Source: Bradyrhizobium macuxiense
GTDB taxonomy: Bacteria > Pseudomonadota > Alphaproteobacteria > Rhizobiales > Xanthobacteraceae
Reading direction: 5' to 3'
Assembly (NCBI RefSeq): GCF_001542415.1
Contig: NZ_LNCU01000010.1
Location: 1 to 42,344 of the forward strand
Length of the DNA: 42,344 nt
Positions 16,355 to 24,468 of the stretch are shown piece after piece. Position 1 is the stretch's first letter, and each line of letters begins with the position of its first letter. The notes under the pieces are model-generated. The model was not told where the DNA came from, did not search any database, and saw only the letters and a list, made by a program, of their open reading frames with translations. The translations under genes were made by a program, and so were the position numbers.

Positions 16355-17707
16355 CTACCCCAGCCGCATATCCAGCAAGCGCCGGCCTTCGCCCTTGAGC
16401 AGCTTCTTCACCGCGCTGGAAGCGATCACCTCGCCAGTGTTGGCATAGGCTTCGTGGTTCTTCTCGATGTCGTCGAGACGATAGAGATAGTTGACCATGA
16501 TGCCGGCGGATTCGCGCAGGCCCTTCGGCGCGAGGTCGCCGAGCCAGTTGATCCGCTCCAGCCGGGCGCCGTTGCCGAGATGGAAGCGTGCGACCGAATC
16601 GATCAGGCGGCCCTTCGATGTGCGGGCCTTCAGGAAGTAGTAGGCGGCGAGCGGCTCGAGCAAGCTGCGCAGTTGCGCGGCGAGGTCGGCGTTCTCGAAC
16701 CAGTCCGGCTTGTCGAGGCTTTCCAGCAATTGGCGGTCGTCGTCGCTGAGCGGCACGTCGGTTGACTGTTTCACCCACGGCATGAAGCCTGGCACCGGCG
16801 ACAGCGTCACGAAGTTGTCGAGCTTCGGCAATTCGCGGCGCAATTCCTCGGCCACCTGCTTGATCAGGAAGCTGCCGAACGAGATGCCGCCGAGCCCGCG
16901 CTGGGTGTTCGAGATCGAGTAGAACACGGCGGTGCGGGCGCGCTCGACTGCTACCAGCTCGCGCTGCTCGGCGAGCAGCGGCGCGATCGCGCCCGGAATG
17001 GTTTCGGTCAGCGCGACCTCGACGAAGATCAGCGGCTCCTCGGGGAGGGCAGGGTGGAAGAAGGCGTAGCAGCGGCGGTCGACCGGATCGATGCGGCGGC
17101 GCAAATCGTCCCAGTCGCGAATTTCGTGCACGGCCTCGTAGCGGATGATCTTTTCCAGAATATTGGCCGGCGATGACCAGTCTATCCTGCGCAGCACGAG
17201 AAATCCCCTGTTGAACCAGGATGAGAGCAGATGCACCACGTCGCGATCGAGTGCGGCGAGGTCCTTGTTACCCTTCATCAGTGAAAGCAGATCGGTCCGC
17301 ATCGACACCAGCTCGCCGGTGCCGCCCGGCGCGCGGTTGAGCCGGCGAATCAGTTCCTGCCGGCGCGGCTCGGATGCGAAATGCAGGTCGCTGGCGTCGT
17401 CGCCATTGGCACGTGCGCGCCAGCTGTCGATCGCCTGCGTCAGCTTCGCGGGATCGGGGCCGAAGTCGCGGGACAGTGTCTGGAAGAAAGACAGGCGGCC
17501 GGTTGCATCGAGGTGGTGGTAGCGGTCGAGCACCTCGCGCGCCATGGCGGTGCCGGAGGCCTCGCCGCGGCCTGACAGCAGCGCCTCGCACAATTCCAGG
17601 AGCTCGGAGGGGTCCTGTTTGTCGTTGGCTGGAACGGCGCGGCCGAGCAGAATGCGGCCGCGTTCGGAAATCGTCGAGAGCAGATCGGAGAAGAAGGCGT
17701 TGGCCAT
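16355..17707 (-). CDS. Malonyl-CoA decarboxylase
   Basis: Converts malonyl-CoA to acetyl-CoA and CO2. The 450-residue protein has an N-terminal helical domain (about 1-180) and a GNAT-like catalytic domain. The catalytic Ser lies in FYSISNTQRGLGGISFG and the catalytic His in VARFHLGNGA, both as in characterised enzymes. In rhizobia this is MatA, usually with malonyl-CoA synthetase (matB) and malonate carrier (matC) genes; neither is next to it here, so it may serve fatty-acid or malonyl-CoA homeostasis. ATG 17707 is chosen; the frame is open upstream to 17842 but lacks family similarity. Confidence 0.94.
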   Translation of the reverse strand: MANAFFSDLLSTISERGRILLGRAVPANDKQDPSELLELCEALLSGRGEASGTAMAREVLDRYHHLDATGRLSFFQTLSRDFGPDPAKLTQAIDSWRARANGDDASDLHFASEPRRQELIRRLNRAPGGTGELVSMRTDLLSLMKGNKDLAALDRDVVHLLSSWFNRGFLVLRRIDWSSPANILEKIIRYEAVHEIRDWDDLRRRIDPVDRRCYAFFHPALPEEPLIFVEVALTETIPGAIAPLLAEQRELVAVERARTAVFYSISNTQRGLGGISFGSFLIKQVAEELRRELPKLDNFVTLSPVPGFMPWVKQSTDVPLSDDDRQLLESLDKPDWFENADLAAQLRSLLEPLAAYYFLKARTSKGRLIDSVARFHLGNGARLERINWLGDLAPKGLRESAGIMVNYLYRLDDIEKNHEAYANTGEVIASSAVKKLLKGEGRRLLDMRLG

Positions 17708-17794
17708 AGGTGGTTCGTATCCAGTGAAGCCGAACCTTACACGGGATTTAAGGCCGGGCGCACTGGAATCAAGCGCATGGATCGTACGGAAATA

Positions 17795-17809
17795 TGTCGT
17801 GGCACGACA
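17795..17809. promoter_or_regulatory. Perfect 15-bp palindrome upstream of malonyl-CoA decarboxylase
   Basis: TGTCGTG-G-CACGACA lies 88-102 bases upstream of the start, next to an AT-rich TATAAT/ATTATA (17814-17819). On the minus strand a weak TTGTCG (17842-17837) sits about 17 bases before that. The geometry fits a repressor site near the transcription start. The regulator is not identified; the rhizobial MatR site I know of has a different sequence. Confidence 0.4.
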
Positions 17810-17849
17810 ACGGTATAATTGGTTCTGGTCGCGTGGCGACAAATTGCGT

Positions 17850-18659
17850 TCATGTTTTCTCCGCGAACTCGGTCGGCGTCTTGCCGGTCACTTGGCGGAA
17901 GGCGTGGGAGAAGGCCGGCACGCTGGCATAGCCGAGGTCGGATGCGACCTGCTTGACCGAAACATTCGCATCGGTCGAGAGCCGTTGGATGGCCGCTGCA
18001 ACGCGGGCGCGCTGGCACCAGCTCTTGAACGAGAGCTGCGTCTCTGCCGAGAACAGCCGTGACAGTGTCCGCGCCGAGGTGCCGACCGTGCGCGCCAGCG
18101 TCTCGATTTCGTAGTCGCGCGTCGGATCCGCCAGCACGATATCGGCGGCGCGCCGGCAGCGCGGCTCGTGCGGCAACGGAATGAAGGTCGCGGAGTCCTC
18201 GGCCTGGTGCAGCTCCAGCATCACGAGCTGGATCAGGAGCTCGGTGCGGGCGCGGCTGCTGGAGAGGTCGAACAGCGCGAGGATGGCCTGGTGCAGCAGC
18301 GGCGACACCCGCACGACGAATTCGTTGGTGAGGCTGTCGCTGCGTTGTTCGCGCGCCAGCCAGGCCGGCTCGAAATACAGCGTGCGCATCTCGATGTCGG
18401 CGAGTACATCGATCGCATGCGCGAACAGGGCGGGGACCCAGACCGCGCGGTCCGGCGGCACCAGCCAGCGGCCTTTCGGCGTCGTCACCTGCATGGTGCC
18501 CTTCGCCGCATAGACCAGTTGCGCCTGGCGGTGCATGTGGCGATCGAGGCGGACGCCTTTCCGATAGGTGCGCGCGACCAGGTGCACGCCATCGCCCACA
18601 CTGCGTCGATCGTCATGGAGTGCTCTGATTGGCGGCTCGGCGATAGTCATTGGCGACAT
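17850..18659 (-). CDS. AraC family transcriptional regulator
   Basis: A 269-residue regulator with an N-terminal cupin-like sensing domain (RHMHRQAQLVYAAKGTMQVT, about 40-100) and a C-terminal double helix-turn-helix (about 165-265; IETLARTVGTSARTLSRLFS and VKQVASDLGYASVPAFSHAF). It is divergent from an MFS transporter gene 63 bases away, so it most likely controls that exporter in response to a small ligand. A downstream start at codon 4 (MTIAEPP) is possible. Confidence 0.92.
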   Translation of the reverse strand: MSPMTIAEPPIRALHDDRRSVGDGVHLVARTYRKGVRLDRHMHRQAQLVYAAKGTMQVTTPKGRWLVPPDRAVWVPALFAHAIDVLADIEMRTLYFEPAWLAREQRSDSLTNEFVVRVSPLLHQAILALFDLSSSRARTELLIQLVMLELHQAEDSATFIPLPHEPRCRRAADIVLADPTRDYEIETLARTVGTSARTLSRLFSAETQLSFKSWCQRARVAAAIQRLSTDANVSVKQVASDLGYASVPAFSHAFRQVTGKTPTEFAEKT

Positions 18660-18722
18660 CCCGTCAGGACAAACCCCTATAACCTATTTCCAAGCAATTG
18701 CAGATTCGAGTCAGGACTGGCC

Positions 18723-19901
18723 ATGAACAGCCCCAGCCGGGTGATTACCTTCGTTAACGGCGCCCACTTCATCGACCACTACTCGATGCTGATTTTCGCT
18801 GCCGCGGTCATCGTCATGGGCCCGGCGCTCGGCATGGCCTATTCGGAACTTCTGCCCTATGCGACGCCGGGCTTCGTCGCCTTCGGCGCCGGCTCGCTGA
18901 TCACGGGCTGGCTCGGCGACCGCTGGAGCCGCCGCCATATGATGGTGATCTTCTTCGTCGGGATCGGGCTGTCGATGATCTCGGTCGGCTTCGTGCAGAC
19001 GCCGCTGCAGCTCGGCGCCGCGCTGCTTTCGATCGGCATCTTCGCCTCGATCTACCATCCGGTCGGCACCGCCATGATCGTGTCCTATGCCGAGAAGCTC
19101 GGCGCCGAGATGGGAGTGAACGGCGTCTGGGGCAATCTCGGCGTCGCCTCGTCGGCGCTGGTGACCGGCGTGATCGGCCAGTATCTCGGCTGGCGCTGGG
19201 CCTTCATCCTGCCCGGCGCGATCACCGTGCTGATCGGCATCGCCTTCGCGATGATGGTGGTGCATGAGGATCGCAAGGGCTCCAAGCAGGCCGCGGCCCA
19301 GGTCCGCGTCGCCAAGGAAGACATGTGGCGCGTGGTGCTGGCGCTGCTGATCGTGGTGATCGCGATCTCGACCACCTTCAACGCGGTGACGGTGGCGCTG
19401 CCGAAGCTGTTCGCCGAACGACTTGCCGACCTGACCAAGAGCCCTGCGCTGCTCGGCGTGATCGCGGCCGGGGTCTACGTCTTCGGCGCGATGACGCAAT
19501 ACACTATCGGCAAGCTGCTGGACCGGCATTCGTTGAAGTCCGTGGCGCTGCCGCTGTCGTTCGTGCTGGCGCCGCTGCTGTATTTTGCCGCGAGCCTGTC
19601 GAACCTGCCGCTGATCGTAGTCTCGATCGGGATCGTGATGGGCGCCTTCGGCCAGGTCACGGTCAACGACGCCATGGTCGGCAAATACACGACCGAGGAA
19701 TGGCGCTCGCGCGCCTACGCAGTGCGCTACTTCGTCGGCTTCACCGCGGCGGGCGTTTCCGTCGGCCTGGTGGCCTGGCTGTATGACCAGGGCGGCTTCA
19801 CGATGATGCTGCGCGCTTTTGCCGCGTTGTGTCTGCTCTCGATCGCGGCGGCGATCATCTTGCCGCGCGAAATCAGGACGCCGGCCGCGCAGGTCAATTG
19901 A
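18723..19901 (+). CDS. MFS transporter
   Basis: A 392-residue inner-membrane carrier with about 12 hydrophobic helices and the loop 2-3 signature GWLGDRWSRRHMMV of the major facilitator superfamily. HFIDHYSMLIFAAAVIVMGP at the N-terminus and YHPVGTAMIVSY in helix 4 recall the fosmidomycin-resistance-like branch, which exports small acidic or drug-like molecules; substrate is not known. ATG 18723 marks the first helix. It is divergent from the AraC gene, which likely regulates it. Confidence 0.9.
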   Translation: MNSPSRVITFVNGAHFIDHYSMLIFAAAVIVMGPALGMAYSELLPYATPGFVAFGAGSLITGWLGDRWSRRHMMVIFFVGIGLSMISVGFVQTPLQLGAALLSIGIFASIYHPVGTAMIVSYAEKLGAEMGVNGVWGNLGVASSALVTGVIGQYLGWRWAFILPGAITVLIGIAFAMMVVHEDRKGSKQAAAQVRVAKEDMWRVVLALLIVVIAISTTFNAVTVALPKLFAERLADLTKSPALLGVIAAGVYVFGAMTQYTIGKLLDRHSLKSVALPLSFVLAPLLYFAASLSNLPLIVVSIGIVMGAFGQVTVNDAMVGKYTTEEWRSRAYAVRYFVGFTAAGVSVGLVAWLYDQGGFTMMLRAFAALCLLSIAAAIILPREIRTPAAQVN

Positions 19902-20084
19902 CGGCGGAACGCCCTTCCACGCCAGTTCCGCTTAACCGAGGAGGAGCGCGCATTCGCCGCAAGCGGGTGCGGTTCTTCGCTTGTCCCGGCACCACGGTGT
20001 GATAGGCTTTGCGCGGGTTTCGGGGACTGAGGCGCCGGTTGCGCCTTGAACACGCCATTTGTGGTTTGTGGAGCAACCGGAATC

Positions 20085-21644
20085 ATGGGTGAAATCCGCG
20101 ATTTCAAATCAGGCAAGCCGGGCAAGCCGCCGTCCGATGGCACGGTGCCGCGTCGTCTCGCGGCGATCGTGGCGGGGGACATCGCCGGCTACAGTCGGCT
20201 GATGCAGCTCGACGAAGAGGGCACGCATAACCGCGTCAAGCGAATCCTGCGCGATCTGATCGAGCCGACCATCGCCGAGCATCACGGGCGGCTGGTAAAG
20301 ACCACCGGCGACGGCTTCATCGCGATGTTCGACAGTCCGGTCGAGGCCGTCCGCTCCAGCATCGTCATTCAGCAGAACCTGGTCGGCCGCAATGCGGCGG
20401 TGCCGAAGGAGTTCTGGATCGAATACCGGATCGGGGTCAACCTCGGGGATATCATCATCGAACCCGAGGACATCTATGGTGACGGCGTCAATGTCGCCGC
20501 GCGTCTGGAGGGAATCGCCGACCCGGGCGAGGTGTTCATCTCCGGCGGCATCTACGAGCAGATCAAGCACAAGCTGGTTTGCGGCTACGAGTCGCTCGGC
20601 GACCGCAGGGTCAAGAACATCACCGATCCCGTCAGGGTCTATCGCGTGCTGCCGGACGCGGCGGCGTATAGCCGGACGCGCCGGCGTCGCGAGAACGTCC
20701 TGATCGGCCTGCTCGGCCTTTCGATCGCGATCATCGCCGGCGGCACTCTCTGGTACTTGCTGGTGCAACAGCGCGGCAATCCGCGCGAGGCGGCGCTGGC
20801 GCCGTCGTCCTCTCCCGCTCCCGTTCCCGCGCCCAAGCCGGCCGAGCCGCCGCCTGCGGCCGCGCCAAATCAAACGCAGAGCCCGGTTCCGGCGCCGACC
20901 GCGCAGCAATCGTCGGCTCAGCCACAGCCTGCGCCCTCCGCCGGCCCTGCCGCTCCGGTGCAAGCCACGCCCGAGCCGGAAATGGTCTCGCTGACCGGCG
21001 GTAGCTTTGCGATGGGCAGCAATGATGATGCCTCGGAACGGCCGATCCACAGGGTGACGGTCAAGCCCTTTGCCATGGGCAAATATCCGGTCACCGTGCG
21101 CCAATGGAATGCCTGCGCGGCCGCCAGGGGCTGCGGCTTTACGGCGTCCGGCAACGACGACGCGCCGGTCACCAATGTAAGCTGGAGCGATGCGAAGCAA
21201 TATGTCGCGTGGCTCGCGGACGGCACGAAGAAGCCGTACCGGCTTCCGACCGAGGCCGAATGGGAATACGCGGCCCGCGGCGGCACGCAGACCAAATACT
21301 GGTGGGGCGATCAGGTTCAATCGGGCGTGGCGAGTTGCAAGGATTGCGGCGGCGACGCCGCGGCCGAACAGCCGGTCAAGGTCGGCAGCTTCAGGCCAAA
21401 TCCGTTCGGCCTCTACGACATGGGCGGCGGGGTCGATCAATGGGTCGAAGACTGCTGGCACCGCAATTACCAGGGCGCGCCGGCCGATGGTGCCGCGTGG
21501 CATGACGCCGACTGCTTCTCCCACGTGATCCGCTCCGGTTCCTGGAAGAACGATGCGCGCTACATGCGGCCGGCCAATCGCGACAATTACGACACCAATG
21601 TTCGCTATCCAACCCACGGCTTCCGGGTCGCGCTGTCACCTTAG
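20085..21644 (+). CDS. Class III nucleotide cyclase fused to SUMF1-like domain
   Basis: A 519-residue membrane protein. Residues about 22-190 are a class III cyclase domain: metal Asp32 (VAGDIAGYS) and Asp76 (KTTGDGF), substrate Lys72, and Asn136/Arg140 (GDGVNVAARLE) for transition-state binding, so it may make cAMP. A basic stretch and one transmembrane helix (204-227) follow, then a Pro/Ala/Gln-rich linker (235-299) and an SUMF1/formylglycine-enzyme-like domain (300-519; RLPTEAEWEYAARGG, NPFGLYDMGGGVDQW, GFRVAL). The copper-binding Cys pair of true FGE enzymes is not seen near SGSWKNDARY, so the domain is more likely a binding module outside the membrane. TTG 20046 is an alternative start. 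Confidence 0.88.
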   Translation: MGEIRDFKSGKPGKPPSDGTVPRRLAAIVAGDIAGYSRLMQLDEEGTHNRVKRILRDLIEPTIAEHHGRLVKTTGDGFIAMFDSPVEAVRSSIVIQQNLVGRNAAVPKEFWIEYRIGVNLGDIIIEPEDIYGDGVNVAARLEGIADPGEVFISGGIYEQIKHKLVCGYESLGDRRVKNITDPVRVYRVLPDAAAYSRTRRRRENVLIGLLGLSIAIIAGGTLWYLLVQQRGNPREAALAPSSSPAPVPAPKPAEPPPAAAPNQTQSPVPAPTAQQSSAQPQPAPSAGPAAPVQATPEPEMVSLTGGSFAMGSNDDASERPIHRVTVKPFAMGKYPVTVRQWNACAAARGCGFTASGNDDAPVTNVSWSDAKQYVAWLADGTKKPYRLPTEAEWEYAARGGTQTKYWWGDQVQSGVASCKDCGGDAAAEQPVKVGSFRPNPFGLYDMGGGVDQWVEDCWHRNYQGAPADGAAWHDADCFSHVIRSGSWKNDARYMRPANRDNYDTNVRYPTHGFRVALSP

Positions 21645-21718
21645 AGCGCGACGAGATTCTGAGGCGGGCACCAGTTTTCGATGAGATGCAGCTCAAGCGC
21701 TGAATCGGGGAGGGGTCG

Positions 21719-22141
21719 ATGAGAGGTTTGTGTCCCATCCTGCTCGTGGCGGTCGCGCTATTCGCGAGCCCCGCCCACGCGCAAGGCAAGCCGGCGCCCA
21801 AGGATGCGGTGCTGTACTTCGTCTGGCCGCACAACGGAGCGACCATCAAGGGGGCATTCTGGTGTCGCTTCGGCCTGCGCAACATGGGCGTCACCCACGC
21901 CGGCGATGACTATCCGAACAGCGGCCATCACCACCTTTTTGTCGACGTCAATGAGCCGCTGAACCCCAACGAGCCCATCCCATCGGACAAGTCGCATCTG
22001 CACTTCGGTGCGGGCCAAACCGAGACCCGGCTCGACCTGCCGCCCGGCAAGCACACGCTGCAATTGGTGCTGGGTGACGCCAAGCACTACCCCTTCAATC
22101 CGCCCGTCGTCTCCGAGAAGATCACCATCAGGGTTCGCTAA
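21719..22141 (+). CDS. Secreted DUF4399 protein
   Basis: A 140-residue periplasmic protein with a signal peptide (MRGLCPILLVAVALFASPAHA). The conserved DUF4399 block SGHHHLFVDV, HLHFGAGQTE and LPPGKHTLQLVLGDAKHYPF is clear; its clustered His residues suggest metal binding, but function is unknown. GGGGAGG precedes the ATG. It is codirectional with the cyclase fusion and the following binding protein. Confidence 0.9.
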   Translation: MRGLCPILLVAVALFASPAHAQGKPAPKDAVLYFVWPHNGATIKGAFWCRFGLRNMGVTHAGDDYPNSGHHHLFVDVNEPLNPNEPIPSDKSHLHFGAGQTETRLDLPPGKHTLQLVLGDAKHYPFNPPVVSEKITIRVR

Positions 22142-22301
22142 ATCGTTCTTGAGCAACGCGGATACCCGTTCGCGTGAAGCAAACGCGTGCTCTTCGCCAC
22201 GCCGAATGCCGCCTTGCGCAAACTGGCGGTTGCGCTCCCCCGCCGCATGCGGTTTGGTGCCGCCCTTGCCGGACGCGCGATCCGGCGCGGAGGGAAGTCC
22301 C

Positions 22302-23102
22302 ATGTCTCGTCACCTGTCGAGTCTGGCTGGCCTCGTACTGGGAGTGATGACGATGGCCTTGCCAGCCAATGCCGATGCCCTGAAGGATCAGATCGCACCG
22401 ACCGGGAAGCTCCGTGTCGCGATCGCGATCAGCCCGGCCGGCGGCGCGTTCTGGTGCACGAAGACCGAGAGCGGCGGCTATGCCGGCGTTCCCGTCGATC
22501 TCGGCAAGGCGATGGCCGCAGAGCTCAATGTGCCAGTCGAATATGTCGTGCATCAGAATTCGGGCCAGATCACCGATGCGGCCGCGAAGAGCACCTGGGA
22601 CGTTACCTTCCTGCCGAAGGATCCCGAGCGCGAGACCAAAATGACGTTCGGTCCGATCTACGAGGTCGCAGACGCCACCTACATCGTCAGGCCCGGCTCG
22701 ACGGTGAAGACGTTCGCTGATCTCGATCAGGACGGGATCAAGGTCGCCGCCGTCAACAACACCACGACCATGCGCGGCGCAATCGCGCATCTCAAGCACG
22801 CCAAGGTGACGGGCTACCAGACCTATGACGAAATCTTCAATCTCTTGAAGAGCGGCGGGATCGACGCCTTCGCGCTGTCGCGCGACCAGCTCAATGCGAT
22901 GGCAAAGAAGATCCCGGGCACCCGCGTGCTGGACGAGACCTTCAAGCAGACCGTCACCGCCGTCGCGGTGCCGCTCAATCATCCGCTGGCCGCGGCCTTC
23001 GTCACCAAGTTCATGACGGACGCAACCGCCAACGGCACCTTGCGCAAGGCCTATGACAACAACGGCCTGAAGGATACGCCGGTCCGCACCGGCGCGAAGT
23101 AG
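22302..23102 (+). CDS. ABC-type amino-acid-like solute-binding protein (orphan)
   Basis: A 266-residue periplasmic binding protein (type 2 fold, SBP_bac_3) with a signal peptide (MSRHLSSLAGLVLGVMTMAL, cleavage after PANA). GKLRVAIAISPAGG, GVPVDLGKAMAAELNVPVEY and the second-lobe segment FNLLKSGGIDAFALSRDQL are typical. No permease or ATPase gene is adjacent, so it either feeds a transporter encoded elsewhere or acts as a sensor. ATG 22302 follows GGAGGGAAG. Ligand unknown. Confidence 0.88.
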   Translation: MSRHLSSLAGLVLGVMTMALPANADALKDQIAPTGKLRVAIAISPAGGAFWCTKTESGGYAGVPVDLGKAMAAELNVPVEYVVHQNSGQITDAAAKSTWDVTFLPKDPERETKMTFGPIYEVADATYIVRPGSTVKTFADLDQDGIKVAAVNNTTTMRGAIAHLKHAKVTGYQTYDEIFNLLKSGGIDAFALSRDQLNAMAKKIPGTRVLDETFKQTVTAVAVPLNHPLAAAFVTKFMTDATANGTLRKAYDNNGLKDTPVRTGAK

Positions 23103-23162
23103 CGCGCATCCTGATATCCGCGGGCTCGAGCGGCTGCGCCGAACTCCGGCATTCGGCGGGCG

Positions 23163-23179
23163 TGTCGCCGTGGGCGACA
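23163..23179. promoter_or_regulatory. Palindrome 110 bp upstream of sigma-54 promoter, candidate enhancer site
   Basis: TGTCGCC-GTG-GGCGACA has perfect 7-bp arms and is centred about 118 bases upstream of the -24 element, the usual distance for bacterial enhancer-binding proteins. It does not match NtrC (GCACC-N5-GGTGC) or NifA (TGT-N10-ACA; spacing here is 11). The regulator is unknown. Confidence 0.4.
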
Positions 23180-23288
23180 TGTGTGCAGGCTGCATAAATA
23201 GGCAGCAAGGGGCTGCCCGGTTCTCCGGGGTGGTCATAAAGCTATTGTATTCAAAGGTCTTTTTCGGGCCCGCAGCAGTGCCGCCGAT

Positions 23289-23304
23289 TGGCATATCCAT
23301 TGCT
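23289..23304 (+). promoter_or_regulatory. Sigma-54 promoter, full consensus match
   Basis: TGGCATATCCATTGCT fits TGGCAYRN4TTGCW at every position, with GG (23290-23291) and GC (23302-23303) separated by exactly 10 bases. Transcription should start near 23315, giving a leader of about 275 nt before the formate/nitrite channel gene. Nitrogen control via RpoN is the natural reading. Confidence 0.75.
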
Positions 23305-23369
23305 TTTGATTGAATCGGTCAACGACGACTGCCGTCCTCCGGAGGGCCGAAGCCAATGCCGGCCGAGGC

Positions 23370-23455
23370 AAAGGGATCAAGGCGCCATGCCTGGTGCCTC
23401 GAGCAATCGTCGCGACTCCAGCTCAACGATTGCCCGCCAATCCCTGCCTTGATCG
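23370..23455 (+). ncRNA. Structured 5' leader with competing helices, candidate attenuator
   Basis: GATCAAGGC (23375-23383) is the exact complement of GCCTTGATC (23446-23454). Inside it lie AGGCGCC-ATGCCT-GGTGCCT (23380-23399) and GCAATCGT / ACGATTGC (23403-23433). The long-range helix and the 7-bp hairpin share AGGC, so they exclude each other, as in riboswitches and attenuators. No known riboswitch class is recognised and the hexaloop lacks the A1/G4 pattern of ANTAR targets. Confidence 0.5.
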
Positions 23456-23589
23456 CGCATCGGATGTTTCGCCGACGTTGAAGCTGCCGCTTCGGCGTTT
23501 CGATCCCGGTCCGAGTCCCGGACGGACGAGCATTTCAACCAGTCCGCGTCGGCAGCCGGCGCGACCATTGTTTAAAGGGACTTGACGAA

Positions 23590-24408
23590 ATGGCCTATCT
23601 CGCACCTTCCGAATTCGTCACCAAGATGGTCGACGCCGGCGAATCCAAGATATTCATGTCGACGCGCGACACCGTGATCCGCGCCTATATGGCGGGCGCG
23701 ATCCTCGCGCTGGCGGCCTGGTTCGCCGTCACGATCAACGTCAACACGGGTCAGCCGATCATCGGAGCATTGTTGTTCCCGGTCGGCTTCGTCATGCTCT
23801 ATCTGTTGGGCTTCGATCTGTTGACCGGCGTGTTCGTGCTGTCACCGCTCGCGCTGCTCGACAAGCGCCCGGGCGTCACGCTCGGTGGTGTGCTGCGCAA
23901 CTGGGGCCTCGTGTTCGTCGGCAACTTTGCCGGCGCACTCACGGTGGCATTCATGATGGCCTTCGTGACGACGTTCGGCTTCACGCAGGATCCCGACAAG
24001 GTCGGCATGACCATCGGCAACATCGGCGAGAGCCGCACACTCGGCTACGCCGCGCACGGCGCGGCCGGCATGGCAACGCTGTTCATCCGCGGCATGCTGT
24101 GCAACTGGATGGTCTCCACCGGCGTCGTCGGCGCCATGATCTCCACCACGGTCCCGGGCAAGGTCATCGCGATGTGGATGCCGATCCTGGTGTTCTTCTA
24201 CATGGTGTTCGAGCATTCGGTGGTGAACATGTTCCTGTTCCCGTCCGGCCTGATGCTGCACGCGAAGTTCTCGATCCTCGACTACCTCATCTGGAACGAG
24301 ATCCCGACCGTGCTGGGCAACCTCGCCGGCGGCATCGCTTTCACCGGGCTGACGCTCTACACGACGCATGTCAAGACGAAGCCGAGCCGCGAGCGTCTCG
24401 CGGCTTGA
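23590..24408 (+). CDS. Formate/nitrite transporter family channel
   Basis: A 272-residue FNT-family pore of six membrane helices (FocA/NirC type), pentameric in known members, moving formate or nitrite. Characteristic segments are LGFDLLTGVFVLSPLALLD (first half-helix), LGYAAHGAAGMATLFIRGML, CNWMVSTG and FEHSVVNMFLFPSGL, including the conserved central His region and the N-terminal repeat break. The sigma-54 promoter and the downstream phosphatase-kinase, a partner often found with nitrate assimilation genes, favour nitrite. AAAGGGA precedes the ATG. The leader of about 275 nt is unusually long and structured. Confidence 0.92.
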   Translation: MAYLAPSEFVTKMVDAGESKIFMSTRDTVIRAYMAGAILALAAWFAVTINVNTGQPIIGALLFPVGFVMLYLLGFDLLTGVFVLSPLALLDKRPGVTLGGVLRNWGLVFVGNFAGALTVAFMMAFVTTFGFTQDPDKVGMTIGNIGESRTLGYAAHGAAGMATLFIRGMLCNWMVSTGVVGAMISTTVPGKVIAMWMPILVFFYMVFEHSVVNMFLFPSGLMLHAKFSILDYLIWNEIPTVLGNLAGGIAFTGLTLYTTHVKTKPSRERLAA

Positions 24409-24422
24409 TCTGCGCAAGCATA

Positions 24423-24450
24423 TGGGTCTCTCCTCTCGCGGAGAGACCCA
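24423..24450. terminator. 11-bp perfect hairpin between channel and phosphatase-kinase genes
   Basis: TGGGTCTCTCC (24423-24433), loop TCTCGC, then GGAGAGACCCA (24440-24450). It starts 15 bases after the channel stop and ends 19 bases before the next start. It lacks a U-tract, so it may lower rather than block read-through, or protect the upstream message. Confidence 0.65.
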
Positions 24451-24468
24451 TCGGGCTTGAACCAGGCG

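Noticed and set aside
23300..23330. FixK/FNR box around TTGATTGAATCGGTCAA
   Set aside because: Half-sites TTGA and TCAA are separated by 9 bases, whereas an FNR/FixK box needs 6 between them.
23380..23399. ANTAR-protein (NasT/NasR-type) hairpin
   Set aside because: The hexaloop ATGCCT has A at position 1 but no G at position 4, and a matching tandem second hexaloop hairpin was not found.
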